From positions 4,526,001 through 4,590,000 of the forward strand of contig NZ_CP107772.1 of the NCBI RefSeq assembly GCF_036345155.1: a DNA stretch of 64,000 bases, given 5' to 3'. The notes below the pieces were generated by a model, which had not been told where the DNA came from, made no database searches, and saw nothing but the letters and a program-made list of their open reading frames with translations. Below are positions 53,559-63,894 of this stretch, piece by piece. The stretch is from Streptomyces sp. NBC_00582 (GTDB lineage: Bacteria; Actinomycetota; Actinomycetes; Streptomycetales; Streptomycetaceae). Numbering within the stretch: position 1 is the first letter of the stretch; each line of letters opens with the position of its first letter. The position numbers and the translations under genes were made by a program.

Positions 53559-54041
53559 ATGACGCAGACGCCCGCACCCACCCCCGCCCCTACACCCGTC
53601 CACTGGAAGCTGGTCGTCGACGCCGGCGATCCGCATGCGCAGGCCGATTTCTGGGCCGGGGCGCTGCACTACGAGGTGGAGGACAACAGCGCGCTGATCG
53701 AGCGGCTGCTGGCGGCCGGGGCGCTGCCGGGGGCGGCGACGGTGGAGTTCCACGGGCGTCCGGCCTTCCGGGACCTGATCGCCGTACGGCATCCGGACGA
53801 CCCGTTCGACGCGGACAGCGGGACCGGGCTGGGGCGGCGGCTGCTGTTCCAGCGGGTGCCGGAGGCCAAGACGGTGAAGAACCGGCTCCATCTCGATCTG
53901 CACCCCGGCGCGGGGCGGCGGGAGGAGGAGGTGCAGCGGCTGCGGGCGCTGGGCGCGAGCGTGCTGCGGGAGGTGAGGGAGCCGTCCGGGGAGTGGGTGG
54001 TGATGGCCGACCCCGAGGGGAACGAGTTCTGCGTGCAGTGA
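53559..54041 (+). CDS. VOC (glyoxalase-like) family protein
   Basis: 160 residues. HWKLVVDAGDPHAQADFWAG, KNRLHLDLHPG and VVMADPEGNEFCVQ show a glyoxalase/bleomycin-resistance fold of the DUF1259-like/VOC type common in streptomycetes. The start is the ATG at 53559; a GTG three codons earlier is possible. Enzyme activity cannot be assigned. Confidence 0.85.
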   Translation: MTQTPAPTPAPTPVHWKLVVDAGDPHAQADFWAGALHYEVEDNSALIERLLAAGALPGAATVEFHGRPAFRDLIAVRHPDDPFDADSGTGLGRRLLFQRVPEAKTVKNRLHLDLHPGAGRREEEVQRLRALGASVLREVREPSGEWVVMADPEGNEFCVQ

Positions 54042-54064
54042 GCGCGTGTCCGTCCGGAATGTGA

Positions 54065-55117
<1,053 letters not shown>

Positions 55118-55125
55118 CCCGCGCC

Positions 55126-56754
55126 TTAGTGGCCCTGCAGACCGGCCTTGCGGGCGCGTTCCGCGAGCCGGACCATGCGGGCGCGGGCCGACTCCAGCTG
55201 CTCGACGTCGTCGGCGGCCGGGCCCTCCTCGGTGGTCAGCTCCGTCCACAGACCGAGGAGTTCGGTCCCCAGGTTGAGGCCCTGCAAGGGGTCGCGTACG
55301 GCACGCCAGGCCGCCGCGGCGCTCTGGACGTTGCCGTACGCGGCCTCGCCGTCCCGTGCGCGGCGGTGGATCCGGGCCAGGTCGAGGGAGACATGGAAGG
55401 CGCGCAGCGGGTCCCCCGCCAAGTAGGCGATGTACGCGCCGAGTTCCCGCAGACGGAGCACCTCGGGGTGCTCCGGCCCCAGCGTTCCCGAGGCCTCCCG
55501 CACGGTCCGCTCGGCGAGTCCGGCGGCCACGTCTGTGCGACCGGCCCGCACGGCCTCGTTGATCTGCGCCATCGGCTCGCCGAGGAGCGCGGGGGCGCCG
55601 TCGTCGCCGGGGAGGGTGCGGGGGTCGGCCCCGAGCACCGCCTCCGCCACGGCGTCGAAGCCCCGGGCGGGGGTGGGCTTGGGGTCGGGGTCGAGCTCGT
55701 GGACCGGCTCCGGGTCGGGGAGGTGCGTGAGGAGGGGCTTGAGCTTCGGCTCGGGGGCGGCGTTCCGCAAAGGTGCGGGTGCCGGGGCGGGTTCCTGCGC
55801 GGGTTCCGGGAGGCGGTCCCACGGGCGGTCCGGGGCGGCGGGCGCCTCGGGATCCGCGTGCGGGTCCATCGCCGGGGGCGGACCGAAGACCCCGGTCGGG
55901 GCTACGACGGTGCCGGGGGCCTGCGCCGAGGACGGGGCCGGGGGCACGGGCGCGGGCGGGAGGTCGTCCTGCCGCTCCCGCGACGCCTGGACCTGCCGTA
56001 GGACGTGCGTGGGCTTGTCGCGCCGGGGTTCCTCGGGGGCGGACGCCGGGGCCTCCGGCGCGGCGTCCGCCGACATCGGAGGAACCCCCGTGGTCGGCGC
56101 GGTCGCAGGAACGGCAGGGGCCGTCGGAGGCGCCGCGGCCGCCGGGACCGCCGGGGCCGACAAGACCGGAAGGACCACCGTGGCCGCCGGGACATCGGGA
56201 CCGGCCGGGGCACCGGAACCGGCCGGAGCTGCCGGACCCGCCGGGGCCGCCGGGGCCGCCGCAGCACCCGAACCGGCCAGGACACCCGGAGCCGCCGGGG
56301 CCGCCGCAGCACCCGAACCGGCCAGGACAGCCGGACCCGCCGGGGCCGGCGGACCGGTCGGAGCCGGCGGACCGGTCGGAGCCGGCGGACCGGCCGGAGC
56401 CGATGGACCGGTCGGAGCCGATGGAGTCGGCTGGGTCGCGGGCAGAGGCGGGTGCCGGAGAGGCTCGGCCGTGAAGTGGCTGGAGCCGTCCGTGTCGACG
56501 CGGAGGGGGACGACGTAACCGATGCGTTCGTCGTGGACCGTGGCGAGAACGGGGTGTCCGGTGGCGAGGGCGATGCGGTGGAGGTGGCCGAGGACGGCGT
56601 GCTGGATCTCCTCGCCGTCGGTCGCCGCGACCGGTACACCGCCTATCGTCGCCGGGCCGCCCGCGCGGACATGGACGTCGAGCGGCGCGGCCACGGCGGT
56701 GGGCCACCCGGTGCGGTGCTGTTCCCGCTTCTTCTCTCGGCTGAGTCGAGACAT
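55126..56754 (-). CDS. Pro/Ala-rich protein with C-terminal TPR-like helical domain
   Basis: 542 residues. The start is ATG 56752-56754, preceded by GAGGAA. Residues 1-110 are a compact domain ([20 protein letters not shown] ... [20 protein letters not shown]). Residues 110-390 are low-complexity Pro/Ala/Gly, containing near-perfect repeats such as [15 protein letters not shown]. Residues 410-540 form tetratricopeptide-like helices ([40 protein letters not shown]). No signal or membrane segment. It diverges from the P-loop-like gene, and the two may act together. Function unknown. Confidence 0.8.
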   Translation of the reverse strand: MSRLSREKKREQHRTGWPTAVAAPLDVHVRAGGPATIGGVPVAATDGEEIQHAVLGHLHRIALATGHPVLATVHDERIGYVVPLRVDTDGSSHFTAEPLRHPPLPATQPTPSAPTGPSAPAGPPAPTGPPAPTGPPAPAGPAVLAGSGAAAAPAAPGVLAGSGAAAAPAAPAGPAAPAGSGAPAGPDVPAATVVLPVLSAPAVPAAAAPPTAPAVPATAPTTGVPPMSADAAPEAPASAPEEPRRDKPTHVLRQVQASRERQDDLPPAPVPPAPSSAQAPGTVVAPTGVFGPPPAMDPHADPEAPAAPDRPWDRLPEPAQEPAPAPAPLRNAAPEPKLKPLLTHLPDPEPVHELDPDPKPTPARGFDAVAEAVLGADPRTLPGDDGAPALLGEPMAQINEAVRAGRTDVAAGLAERTVREASGTLGPEHPEVLRLRELGAYIAYLAGDPLRAFHVSLDLARIHRRARDGEAAYGNVQSAAAAWRAVRDPLQGLNLGTELLGLWTELTTEEGPAADDVEQLESARARMVRLAERARKAGLQGH

Positions 56755-56945
56755 CGGTTCCTCACTCGGATGCGTCGTCACGCTCCGGTCGTCCAGGTAC
56801 GCGTGCGCGTGCACGTACTGTTGAGTCTCTCCGTTCGCTCCCGGCCGACGCGTCACCACGACGTCACAGCCTCGTTCCAAGGACCCACACCGGCCTTGCC
56901 GGGAGCGCCCCGGAGGGACGGCGACCAGAAGGAGGGCGTACGGCC

Positions 56946-57479
56946 ATGCGGACGACGGGGACGACTCAGGCACCGGCGGGGCAGCCGGGCCCGGAGCTGC
57001 GCGGGCCGGAGATCTGGCTGCGCGGACCGGTCCCCGTACCCGAGCCGGTACCGGGACCCTACGCCCCGGCTCCCCGCCGCTTCTCCTGGCTCGGCACGCA
57101 CGGCGGGGCGGGAGCCTCCACGCTCGCCGCGGTTTACGGCGGCCACGACTGCGGACGGGACTGGCCCGCCCTCGGTGATCCGCCGTCCGTGCTGCTGGTG
57201 GCCCGCACCCATGCGTACGGGCTGGAGTCGGCCCTGCGCGCCCTGGAGGTCTTCCGGCACGGGGAGGCCCCGCACGGGCTCGATCTGGACGCGGTGGTGC
57301 TGGTCGCGGACGCGCCGGGAAGGCTGCCGCGCCCGCTGGCCCAGCGGATGCGGGTCATCGAATCGGCCGTCGACGTGTACCGCGTCCCGTGGGTGACCGA
57401 GTGGCGCCTCGGCGAGCTCGGCGGCGGGCCGCCCCGGGAGACCGAGGCGCTGGCCCGGCTCACCGGGGTGAGGCGCTGA
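56946..57479 (+). CDS. P-loop-like protein of the DUF6668 type
   Basis: 177 residues. A Pro-rich N-terminus precedes [19 protein letters not shown], which looks like a ParA/MinD Walker A motif with the key lysine replaced (GGAGAST). Strands [12 protein letters not shown] and [13 protein letters not shown] follow as in a deviant Walker ATPase fold, with a C-terminal [13 protein letters not shown]. No clear Walker B is visible. The ATG at 56946 has GGAGG upstream. It overlaps the amidase gene and probably has a structural or regulatory role. Confidence 0.75.
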   Translation: MRTTGTTQAPAGQPGPELRGPEIWLRGPVPVPEPVPGPYAPAPRRFSWLGTHGGAGASTLAAVYGGHDCGRDWPALGDPPSVLLVARTHAYGLESALRALEVFRHGEAPHGLDLDAVVLVADAPGRLPRPLAQRMRVIESAVDVYRVPWVTEWRLGELGGGPPRETEALARLTGVRR

Positions 57480-58717
57480 CCCGGGGGACGCGCCGGGCGC
57501 CGTCCGCGGTGGAGATCGCCTCGGCCGTACGGGAGGGGCGGCTGCGGGCCGTGGAGGTGGTGGCGGAGGCCCTGGAACGCATCGCCCGGGTGGATCCCTC
57601 CCTGAGTTCCTTCGCCGAGGTGTGGGAGAGGGAGGCGGTCGAGCGGGCGCGCGCGGTGGACGCGCGGGTCGGGGCGGGTGAGCGGCTGCCGCTGGCCGGG
57701 GTGCCGATCGGGGTCAAGGGGCGGCACGGGCTGCGGGCGGCGGGGCCGTTGGTCGCCGCGGGCTGTGTGCCGGTGGGGGCGACGGCGGTGCCGGGGCCCG
57801 GAACGCCCTGGCAGACCTGGGGGGTCGGCGCGCACGGCCGTACCGTCAACCCGTGGCGGTCCGACCGCACCCCGGGTGGATCCTCGGCCGGGTCGGCGGT
57901 GGCGGTGGCGGCCGGGCTGGTGCCGCTGGCGACGGGCAGCGACGGGGCGGGCTCGGTGCGGATCCCGGCGGCCTGGTGCGGGGTGATCGGCCTGAAGACG
58001 ACGAACGGCCGGCTGCCGTCCCCGGACCGTACGGGTCTCGCGGCCCCCGGAGTCCTGGTGCGCCACGCGGCGGACGCGGAGGCGTACTGGCGGGCGATGA
58101 CGGCGGCGACGGACGAGCCGACACTCCCCCGGCCCCCTGACGCGCACATACCCCTCACCGCCGCGTCTGCGCAGCTCACCGACGTGCCTGCGGCCGTCAC
58201 CGCCGTCTTCTCCCCCGATCTGGGTTTCGCCTCCGGTTCTCCCGACCCCGGGCCGTTGGCCCTCGCGCGGGCCGCCGTCGAGCGGCTCGCCGCCGCGGGT
58301 GTCGTACGGCTGCTGCCGGGTGAGGCGTCCGTGCGGCTGGAGGACCCCGCGCCCGCCTGGCTGGCGTCGCGCGGGGCGGGGGGCGGCGGGCTCGGTGAGG
58401 CCGGGCGGATCCGGGAGGTCAACGAGCGGCGGCTGGCCGCTCTCTTCGCCCGGGCCGATCTGCTGCTGACGCCGACCACACCGAACGCGGCGCATGGGCA
58501 CGAAGGGCCGGGTGAGCGCTACTCCACCGCGTTGACCTGGGCGTTCAATGTGAGTGGGCACCCGGCGGCCAGCCTTCCGGCGGGCATCGGGGCCGACGGC
58601 TGTCCGGTGGGGGTGCAGCTCGTCGCCGCGCGGGGGCGGGAGGCGCTGCTGCTGGCGGTGGCCGGTGCGGCCGAGAGAGCGGGAGCCCTTCCCCTTGATA
58701 CATGCATACGCATATGA
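57476..58717 (+). CDS. Amidase signature family hydrolase
   Basis: About 413 residues. The Ser-cisSer-Lys triad is present: Lys in [13 protein letters not shown] and [36 protein letters not shown] with both serines. The start is uncertain. The frame has no ATG near the family N-terminus. A CTG at 57476 overlaps the upstream stop as CTGA and fits best; GTG codons at 57389, 57401 and 57509 are alternatives. It may hydrolyse an amide such as allophanate or an aryl amide, but the substrate is unknown. Confidence 0.82.
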   Translation: MTRGTRRAPSAVEIASAVREGRLRAVEVVAEALERIARVDPSLSSFAEVWEREAVERARAVDARVGAGERLPLAGVPIGVKGRHGLRAAGPLVAAGCVPVGATAVPGPGTPWQTWGVGAHGRTVNPWRSDRTPGGSSAGSAVAVAAGLVPLATGSDGAGSVRIPAAWCGVIGLKTTNGRLPSPDRTGLAAPGVLVRHAADAEAYWRAMTAATDEPTLPRPPDAHIPLTAASAQLTDVPAAVTAVFSPDLGFASGSPDPGPLALARAAVERLAAAGVVRLLPGEASVRLEDPAPAWLASRGAGGGGLGEAGRIREVNERRLAALFARADLLLTPTTPNAAHGHEGPGERYSTALTWAFNVSGHPAASLPAGIGADGCPVGVQLVAARGREALLLAVAGAAERAGALPLDTCIRI

Positions 58718-58761
58718 TGCAGACGCAGATTATCGCCGCACGCCGATCACTTGGGGGAGTC

Positions 58762-59346
58762 ATGGACCGCCGTTTTCTCTTCGTCCTGGGCAGCAGCCGT
58801 ACGGACGGCAACACGGAGGCGCTGGCCCGCAGGGCCGCCGAACAGCTGGCCCCTTCCGTCGACCAGACCTGGATCAGCCTGACCGAGCATCCACTGCCCG
58901 ACTTCGAGGACGTGCGGCACGACAGCGACCACGCCCGGCCCACCGAGGGCGATCTCGCGCTGCTGCTCGACGCGACCCTGGCCGCGACGGACGTCGTCAT
59001 CGTCTCGCCGCTGTACTGGTACTCGGTGTCCACCCAGGTCAAGCGCTACCTCGACCACTGGTCGGGCTGGCTGCGCACGCCCGGCGTCGACTTCAGGGCG
59101 ACCATGGCGGGGCGCACGCTCTGGGGGGTGACCGTGCTCGCCGATCCGCAGGCCTCGGTCGCCGATCCGCTGGTCGGCACGCTCAACAACTCGGCCGCGT
59201 ATCTGGGGATGCGGTTCGGAGGGGTCCTGCTCGGCAACGGCAGCAAGCCAGGTGACGTACTCGGCGACATGGACGCGCTGGCCCGCGCCAAGTCGTTCTT
59301 CGCGGGCGAGGCGCCCTTCGCGCGCTTCCCGTACGAGACGCGCTGA
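58762..59346 (+). CDS. NADPH-dependent FMN reductase/flavodoxin-like protein
   Basis: 194 residues from ATG 58762, with GGGGGAG upstream. The flavodoxin-fold FMN loop is LFVLGSSRTDGNTEALAR, and VIVSPLYWYSVSTQVKRYLD is the second flavin loop, followed by WGVTVLADPQASVADPL. This matches NAD(P)H-dependent oxidoreductases or azoreductases. An AT-richer stretch at 58698-58735, overlapping the amidase end, may hold its promoter. Confidence 0.87.
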   Translation: MDRRFLFVLGSSRTDGNTEALARRAAEQLAPSVDQTWISLTEHPLPDFEDVRHDSDHARPTEGDLALLLDATLAATDVVIVSPLYWYSVSTQVKRYLDHWSGWLRTPGVDFRATMAGRTLWGVTVLADPQASVADPLVGTLNNSAAYLGMRFGGVLLGNGSKPGDVLGDMDALARAKSFFAGEAPFARFPYETR

Positions 59347-59350
59347 ACCG

Positions 59351-60256
59351 CTATGCCGTGATGTCCTTCGCCGTGAACCGCGCCCATGCCGCCGAGCCGA
59401 ACACCGCCACGTACAGGGCCTGGAGGCCGAGGTTCCTGACCAGGTCGTCCCAGTAGACGGGGTCGCGGACCAGGTCGGCGAAGGACAGCCAGTAGTGGGA
59501 GAAGAGGTACGGCTGGATCGCGTGGAGCTGGGGGATCTGGTCGAGGAGCTGGACGGTGATCAGCAGGCCGACGGTGGTCGCCATCGCGGCGATGCCACTG
59601 CCGGTCAGCGTGGAGACGAACAGGCCGAGCGCCGCCACCCCGGTCAGCGAGGCGGCCACGACCAGGGCGATCAGCAGGGCCCGGCCCAGCCCGTCGGCGA
59701 AACTGATCGTCGTACCGGAGATGGTGGTGACATCCCCCAGGGGGAACAGCAGCGCGCCGACCGTCAGGGCCGAGAGCGCCACCACGAGGGTGGCCACCAG
59801 GCAGAAGGCCAGCACGGTCGCGTACTTGGTGAGGAGCAGACGGGTGCGGCCGGCGGGGGCGACGAGGAGGTAGCGCAGGGTGCCGGCGTTCGCCTCGCCG
59901 GCGATCGCGTCGCCCGCGACGACGCCGATGGCCATCGGCAGGAAGAACGGCAGGGTCGCGGCCAGCGCGGTGAACACCAGGAACAGGCCGTTGTTGGTGA
60001 CCTGCGCGATGAAGGCCGGTCCGCCTCCTCCGCCGTCGGGTCCCCCCGGCCCGCCGGAGGAGCCGTCGCCGGTCTCGATCCTCACCGCGATGCCGATGAG
60101 GACCGGCACGGCCGCCAGGACGGCGAGCAGCGCGAGGGTGCGCCAGCGGCGGAAGGTGATCAGCAGTTCGCTGCGGAGCAGACCGAGGGACCACAAGGGG
60201 CTCGGTCTGCGGACGGCCTCGAGCGGTGCCGCCCCCGTCGTCTCAGCCCGCGACAT
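59351..60256 (-). CDS. ABC-2 type transporter permease
   Basis: 301 residues, six hydrophobic segments. An N-terminal cytoplasmic segment leads to LLAVLAAVPVLIGIAVRIET and a Gly-rich extracytoplasmic loop. Then come AGEANAGTLRYLLVAPAGRT, the ABC-2 coupling region, and GVAALGLFVSTLTGSGIAAM. The ATG overlaps the ATPase gene by 14 bases. Substrate unknown; it converges with the FMN reductase. Confidence 0.88.
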   Translation of the reverse strand: MSRAETTGAAPLEAVRRPSPLWSLGLLRSELLITFRRWRTLALLAVLAAVPVLIGIAVRIETGDGSSGGPGGPDGGGGGPAFIAQVTNNGLFLVFTALAATLPFFLPMAIGVVAGDAIAGEANAGTLRYLLVAPAGRTRLLLTKYATVLAFCLVATLVVALSALTVGALLFPLGDVTTISGTTISFADGLGRALLIALVVAASLTGVAALGLFVSTLTGSGIAAMATTVGLLITVQLLDQIPQLHAIQPYLFSHYWLSFADLVRDPVYWDDLVRNLGLQALYVAVFGSAAWARFTAKDITA

Positions 60257-61181
60257 CGAACCCCTCCCCCGTGAGCGCCACGAACGCGTCCTCCAGGGAG
60301 GCCCGTTCGACGGTGAAGCCCCGAACGCGGACGCCGGCCGTCACCAGCGCGGCGTTGACCTCGGCGAGATCGCGGTCCGGGGGCTCGGCGACGACCCGGT
60401 CCTCACCGGCGACCACGTCCGCCGCGCCCTGTTCCTTCAGCACGCGCGCCGCCTCCGCGGTGTCGGGCGTGCTCACCACCAGCCGGCCGCGCGCTCCGGC
60501 CGCCAGCTCGGCCACCGGGCCCTGGGTGATCAGCCGGCCCTGCGCCATCACGGCCACATGGGTGCACACCTGCTCGATCTCGTCGAGGAGGTGGGAGGAG
60601 AGGAACACGGTGGTGCCGTCGGAGGCCAGCTCCCGCACCAGGGAGCGGATCTCCCGCATGCCCTGCGGGTCGAGGCCGTTGGTCGGCTCGTCCAGGACGA
60701 GGAGCCGACGGGGCTGGAGGAGTGCGGCGGCCAGGCCCAGCCGCTGTTTCATGCCGAGCGAGTACGCCTTCGCCTTCTTGCCGGCCGCGGCCGTCAGCCC
60801 GACCCGCTCCAGCGCCGTGGCGACACGGGTCCGCCGGGTGCGGGGGTCGGCGGTCGGGTCGGCGGCGTCGTAGCGCAGGAGGTTGTCCCGGCCGGAGAGG
60901 AAGCCGTACAGCGCGGGGCCCTCGATCAGGGCGCCGACCTGGGGCAGCACGGTGCGCGCGGCCCGGGGCACGGGCTGCCCCAGGACGCGCGCCGCGCCGG
61001 ACGTGGGTTCGATCAGGCCCATCAGCATGCGGATCGTGGTGGTCTTGCCGGAGCCGTTGGGGCCGAGGAAGCCGAAGACGCTGCCCGCCGGGACGGTGAG
61101 GTCGAGGCGGTCCACGGCGAGCTGGCCGCCGCGGTAGCGCTTGGTGAGGGCGTGGGTGTGGATGACGGGTTCCTCACCCAT
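60243..61181 (-). CDS. ABC transporter ATP-binding protein
   Basis: 312 residues from ATG 61179-61181 with GGGGGAG upstream. Walker A is FLGPNGSGKTTTIRML, the signature is YSLGMKQRLGLA, and Walker B is LLVLDEPTNGLDPQG, with the H-loop in SSHLLDEI. The C-terminal extension (ARVLKEQGAADVVAGEDRVV) is of the BcrA/drug-export type. It forms an exporter with the overlapping permease. It follows the LolA-like gene by 65 bases. Confidence 0.92.
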   Translation of the reverse strand: MGEEPVIHTHALTKRYRGGQLAVDRLDLTVPAGSVFGFLGPNGSGKTTTIRMLMGLIEPTSGAARVLGQPVPRAARTVLPQVGALIEGPALYGFLSGRDNLLRYDAADPTADPRTRRTRVATALERVGLTAAAGKKAKAYSLGMKQRLGLAAALLQPRRLLVLDEPTNGLDPQGMREIRSLVRELASDGTTVFLSSHLLDEIEQVCTHVAVMAQGRLITQGPVAELAAGARGRLVVSTPDTAEAARVLKEQGAADVVAGEDRVVAEPPDRDLAEVNAALVTAGVRVRGFTVERASLEDAFVALTGEGFDVAG

Positions 61182-61246
61182 GGGCTCCCCCTTCGCTCGC
61201 TTCCCCGGGCCTGCGGGCTCCACGGACCGCTTGCCTTCCCGCCTTC

Positions 61247-62518
61247 CTACTTCCCGGAGTCGGCGGCCTTCACCAGGGCGTCCTTGGTGACCGCGCCGAC
61301 GTACACCTTGCCGTCGTCCGTGACCAGGGCGTTGATCAGGCGGGTGGAGAAGACGGTGCCGGAGCCGAACTTGCCGCTCACCTTGTCGCCGAAGGAGCCG
61401 AGGAAGCCGCTGAGGGCACCGCCGGCGTCGGAGCCGAGCTCGGAGTTGAGCTCGGAGTCGGAGGGGACGCCCTTGCCGCCGGTCTCGATGACGGCGACCG
61501 AGGTCCAGCCCTTGCCGAGGACGTCGAAGCCCTCGGGCTCCTCGGCACCACCGAGGCCGTCCAGGCCGTCGAGGCCTTCGAGGCCCTTGGTGAGGTCCTC
61601 GTCGGACGCGCCGGGCTTGCCGGAGTGCTCCGGTGCCTCCCCCGTCTCGTCCCCCTCGGTCACCTTGGCGCCCTTGGGCGGGGTGAAGTCGAACGTGGAG
61701 GCGGCGGGCTTGGCGAAGGTGACCTGGGTGAAGCCGGCGTCCACGACGGCGGCGCCGCCGCTCGCCGGGGTCAGCGTGAACTTCAGCGGCAGCCCGGTCT
61801 TCGCGTCCACCGCCACGCTGATGGCGCCGACCGTGGAGCCGGACTGCTTGGGCTTGATCAGCAGCTTGTAGGCGTCGCGGCCCGCCACGTGGACCGTGCC
61901 GTCGACGGTCACCGAGGTGGTGTCGTCGACCGCCTTCAGGGCGTCCTCGGTGAGGTCCTTGGGGGTGGCCGGCGGCTCCGCTTCCGAGGAGCTCTCGTCC
62001 ACGGTGGAGTGGTGGACCTCGTTGGAGGCGCTGTCGTAGCCCCACACGTCCTTGCCGTTGTGGATGACGCTGTACTCGGCCGCGTCCTCGATCAGGGACA
62101 GCTTCTGCCGGTCGGGACCGTCGGCGGCCACGCGCAGGGTGTGGGTGCCGGAGGCGAGTTCGGTGAGCTTGGCCGAGGGGTCGGCGGACGATCCGTCACC
62201 GCCCTTGCCCGCGGCGCCGGAGAGCAGGCCGCTCTCCAGGCCGCCGAGGTCGGGCAGGCCCAGGTCGGTGGTGATCTTCACCGTGCCGGACAGCTGCTGG
62301 ACGTCCGAGGCGGCGATCTTGTCGAGGAGCTGCTGGGCGGTGATCTTCGGCAGATCCGGGTCGCCCGAGTCGGCGAGCGCCGGGACCAGGCCGATCGTCG
62401 CGGCGGCGACGCCGATCACGGTGACCGGGACGACGTACCGCACGGCCTTGCGCCGCCCGACGCGCAGGTCGTCCGTCTCCCCGCCGGTCGTGCTGTCGTC
62501 GGTTGCGTTCGGTGCCAT
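61247..62518 (-). CDS. Membrane-anchored LolA-like protein
   Basis: 423 residues from ATG 62516-62518. A cytoplasmic Asp/Thr-rich start is followed by one signal-anchor helix (YVVPVTVIGVAAATIGLVPA). The extracytoplasmic domain starts ITAQQLLDKIAASDVQQLSG and has LolA/RseB-like beta-strands (YSVIHNGKDVWGYDSASNEV, LPLKFTLTPASGGAAVVDAG). A Gly/Glu-rich region with LEGLDGLDGLGG repeats follows. It probably binds a lipid or hydrophobic ligand or acts with the downstream ABC exporter. Function is inferred. Confidence 0.82.
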   Translation of the reverse strand: MAPNATDDSTTGGETDDLRVGRRKAVRYVVPVTVIGVAAATIGLVPALADSGDPDLPKITAQQLLDKIAASDVQQLSGTVKITTDLGLPDLGGLESGLLSGAAGKGGDGSSADPSAKLTELASGTHTLRVAADGPDRQKLSLIEDAAEYSVIHNGKDVWGYDSASNEVHHSTVDESSSEAEPPATPKDLTEDALKAVDDTTSVTVDGTVHVAGRDAYKLLIKPKQSGSTVGAISVAVDAKTGLPLKFTLTPASGGAAVVDAGFTQVTFAKPAASTFDFTPPKGAKVTEGDETGEAPEHSGKPGASDEDLTKGLEGLDGLDGLGGAEEPEGFDVLGKGWTSVAVIETGGKGVPSDSELNSELGSDAGGALSGFLGSFGDKVSGKFGSGTVFSTRLINALVTDDGKVYVGAVTKDALVKAADSGK

Positions 62519-62739
62519 GTGTGCCTTACCTCCGTCGTCGGCGGCGGCTGGTCTTCTCCCGAGGAACGTCCCCACCCCGTGCCGCCATTCTCACCCGAAT
62601 CGGTGAGGAGTGGTGTTTTCCGTGATTCCCATCTGACCAAATGCCGCTTGAGGAAGCGTCACCCCACGGACTCAACTCCGCGTACGCCTGCGGTATGACA
62701 CGGAGGGAGGTCGGGGTCATCCGCCCCCTAGGGGTGGCG

Positions 62740-62876
62740 GACGACGACGGCTCGGGGACGGCTACGGTCGGGGACGACGACGGCTCGGGGACGGCTACGG
62801 TCGGGGACGACGACGGCTCGGGGACGGCTACGGTCGGGGACGACGACGGGTCGGGGACGACGACGGCCCCGGGGAC
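62740..62876. repeat. 33-bp tandem repeat (minisatellite)
   Basis: Three full units start at 62740, 62773 and 62806; a degenerate fourth runs from 62839 to about 62876. The repeats fill the end of the 365-base spacer (62519-62883) between the LolA-like gene and the polyprenyl synthase. The remainder of the spacer shows no gene. Confidence 0.9.
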
Positions 62877-62883
62877 TGAGGCG

Positions 62884-63894
62884 TCAGCCGGCCCGGTGGA
62901 CCACCGCGTCGCACAGCCCCATGAGGGCCGCCTTGGCGTCGCACTCGGCGAGGGGGGCCAGCGCGGCGCGGGCCTCCTCGGCGTAGCGCACGGTGTCACG
63001 GCGGGCCCGCTCCAGCGCCGGGTGGGCGCGCAGGGCCGCGACGGCCTCGGCGAGCTTGGCGTCGTCGCTCAGGTCGGAGTCCAGGAGCTCGCACAGGGCG
63101 ATGTCCTCGGGCAGCGCCTGCTGGGCCGCCCGCTCGCGCAGTCGCAGCACGGGCAGGGTGGGGACGCCCTCGCGCAGGTCCGTGCCGGGCGTCTTGCCCG
63201 ACTCGTGGGAGTCGGAGGCGATGTCCAGGACGTCGTCGGCGAGCTGGAAGGCCACCCCGAGCCGCTCCCCGTACTGGGTGAGCACGTCCACGACCGTCTC
63301 GTCGGCGCCGGACATCATGGCGCCGAAGCGACAGGACACCGCGACCAGGGAGCCGGTCTTTCCGCCGAGGACGTCGAGGTAGTGGTCGACCGGGTCCCGG
63401 CCGTCGACCGGGCCCGCGGTCTCCAGGATCTGGCCGGTGACCAGCCTCTCGAACGCCTCCGCCTGCACCCGCACCGCCTCCGGGCCGAGGTCGGCCAGGA
63501 TGTGCGAGGCGCGGGCGAAGAGGAAGTCACCGGTGAGGACGGCGAGCGAGTTGCCCCAGCGGGCGTTCGCGCTGGGCACCCCGCGCCGCACGGCGGCCTC
63601 GTCCATCACGTCGTCGTGGTACAGCGTCGCCAGATGGGTCAGCTCGACGACGACGGCGGAGGGGACGACCCCCGGCGCGTACGGGTCGCCGAAGCGGGCC
63701 GCGAGCATCACGAGCAGCGGCCGGAACCGCTTCCCACCGGCCCGCAGCAGATGCTGGGCCGCCTCGGTGATGAAGGGGACCTCGCTCTTGGTGGCCTCGA
63801 GCAAGCCTTCCTCGACAGCCGCCAATCCGGCCTGGACATCGGCTTCCAGAGCCTGGTCCCGCACGCTCAGCCCAAACGGCTCGACGACGGTCAC
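62884..63894 (-). CDS. Polyprenyl diphosphate synthase (long-chain)
   Basis: 336 residues from GTG 63892-63894, with AGGAG eight bases upstream. The first Asp-rich motif is THLATLYHDDVMDEA (D94, D95, D98) and the second FQLADDVLDIASD. GGKRFRPLL and GKTGSLVAVSCRFGA are family-typical. Small residues just before the first motif suggest long products such as the side chain of menaquinone. It fits the electron-transport content of the window. Chain length not determinable. Confidence 0.92.
   Translation of the reverse strand: MTVVEPFGLSVRDQALEADVQAGLAAVEEGLLEATKSEVPFITEAAQHLLRAGGKRFRPLLVMLAARFGDPYAPGVVPSAVVVELTHLATLYHDDVMDEAAVRRGVPSANARWGNSLAVLTGDFLFARASHILADLGPEAVRVQAEAFERLVTGQILETAGPVDGRDPVDHYLDVLGGKTGSLVAVSCRFGAMMSGADETVVDVLTQYGERLGVAFQLADDVLDIASDSHESGKTPGTDLREGVPTLPVLRLRERAAQQALPEDIALCELLDSDLSDDAKLAEAVAALRAHPALERARRDTVRYAEEARAALAPLAECDAKAALMGLCDAVVHRAG

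Noticed and set aside
62740..62876. CRISPR or replication-iteron array
   Set aside because: Units abut without spacers, are only three to four, and no replication gene is close.
62526..62999. Minus-strand frame through the minisatellite encoding PEPSSSPTVAV repeats
   Set aside because: It overlaps the end of the polyprenyl synthase in another frame and has no own start signals; kept only as a remark on possible frameshift extension.
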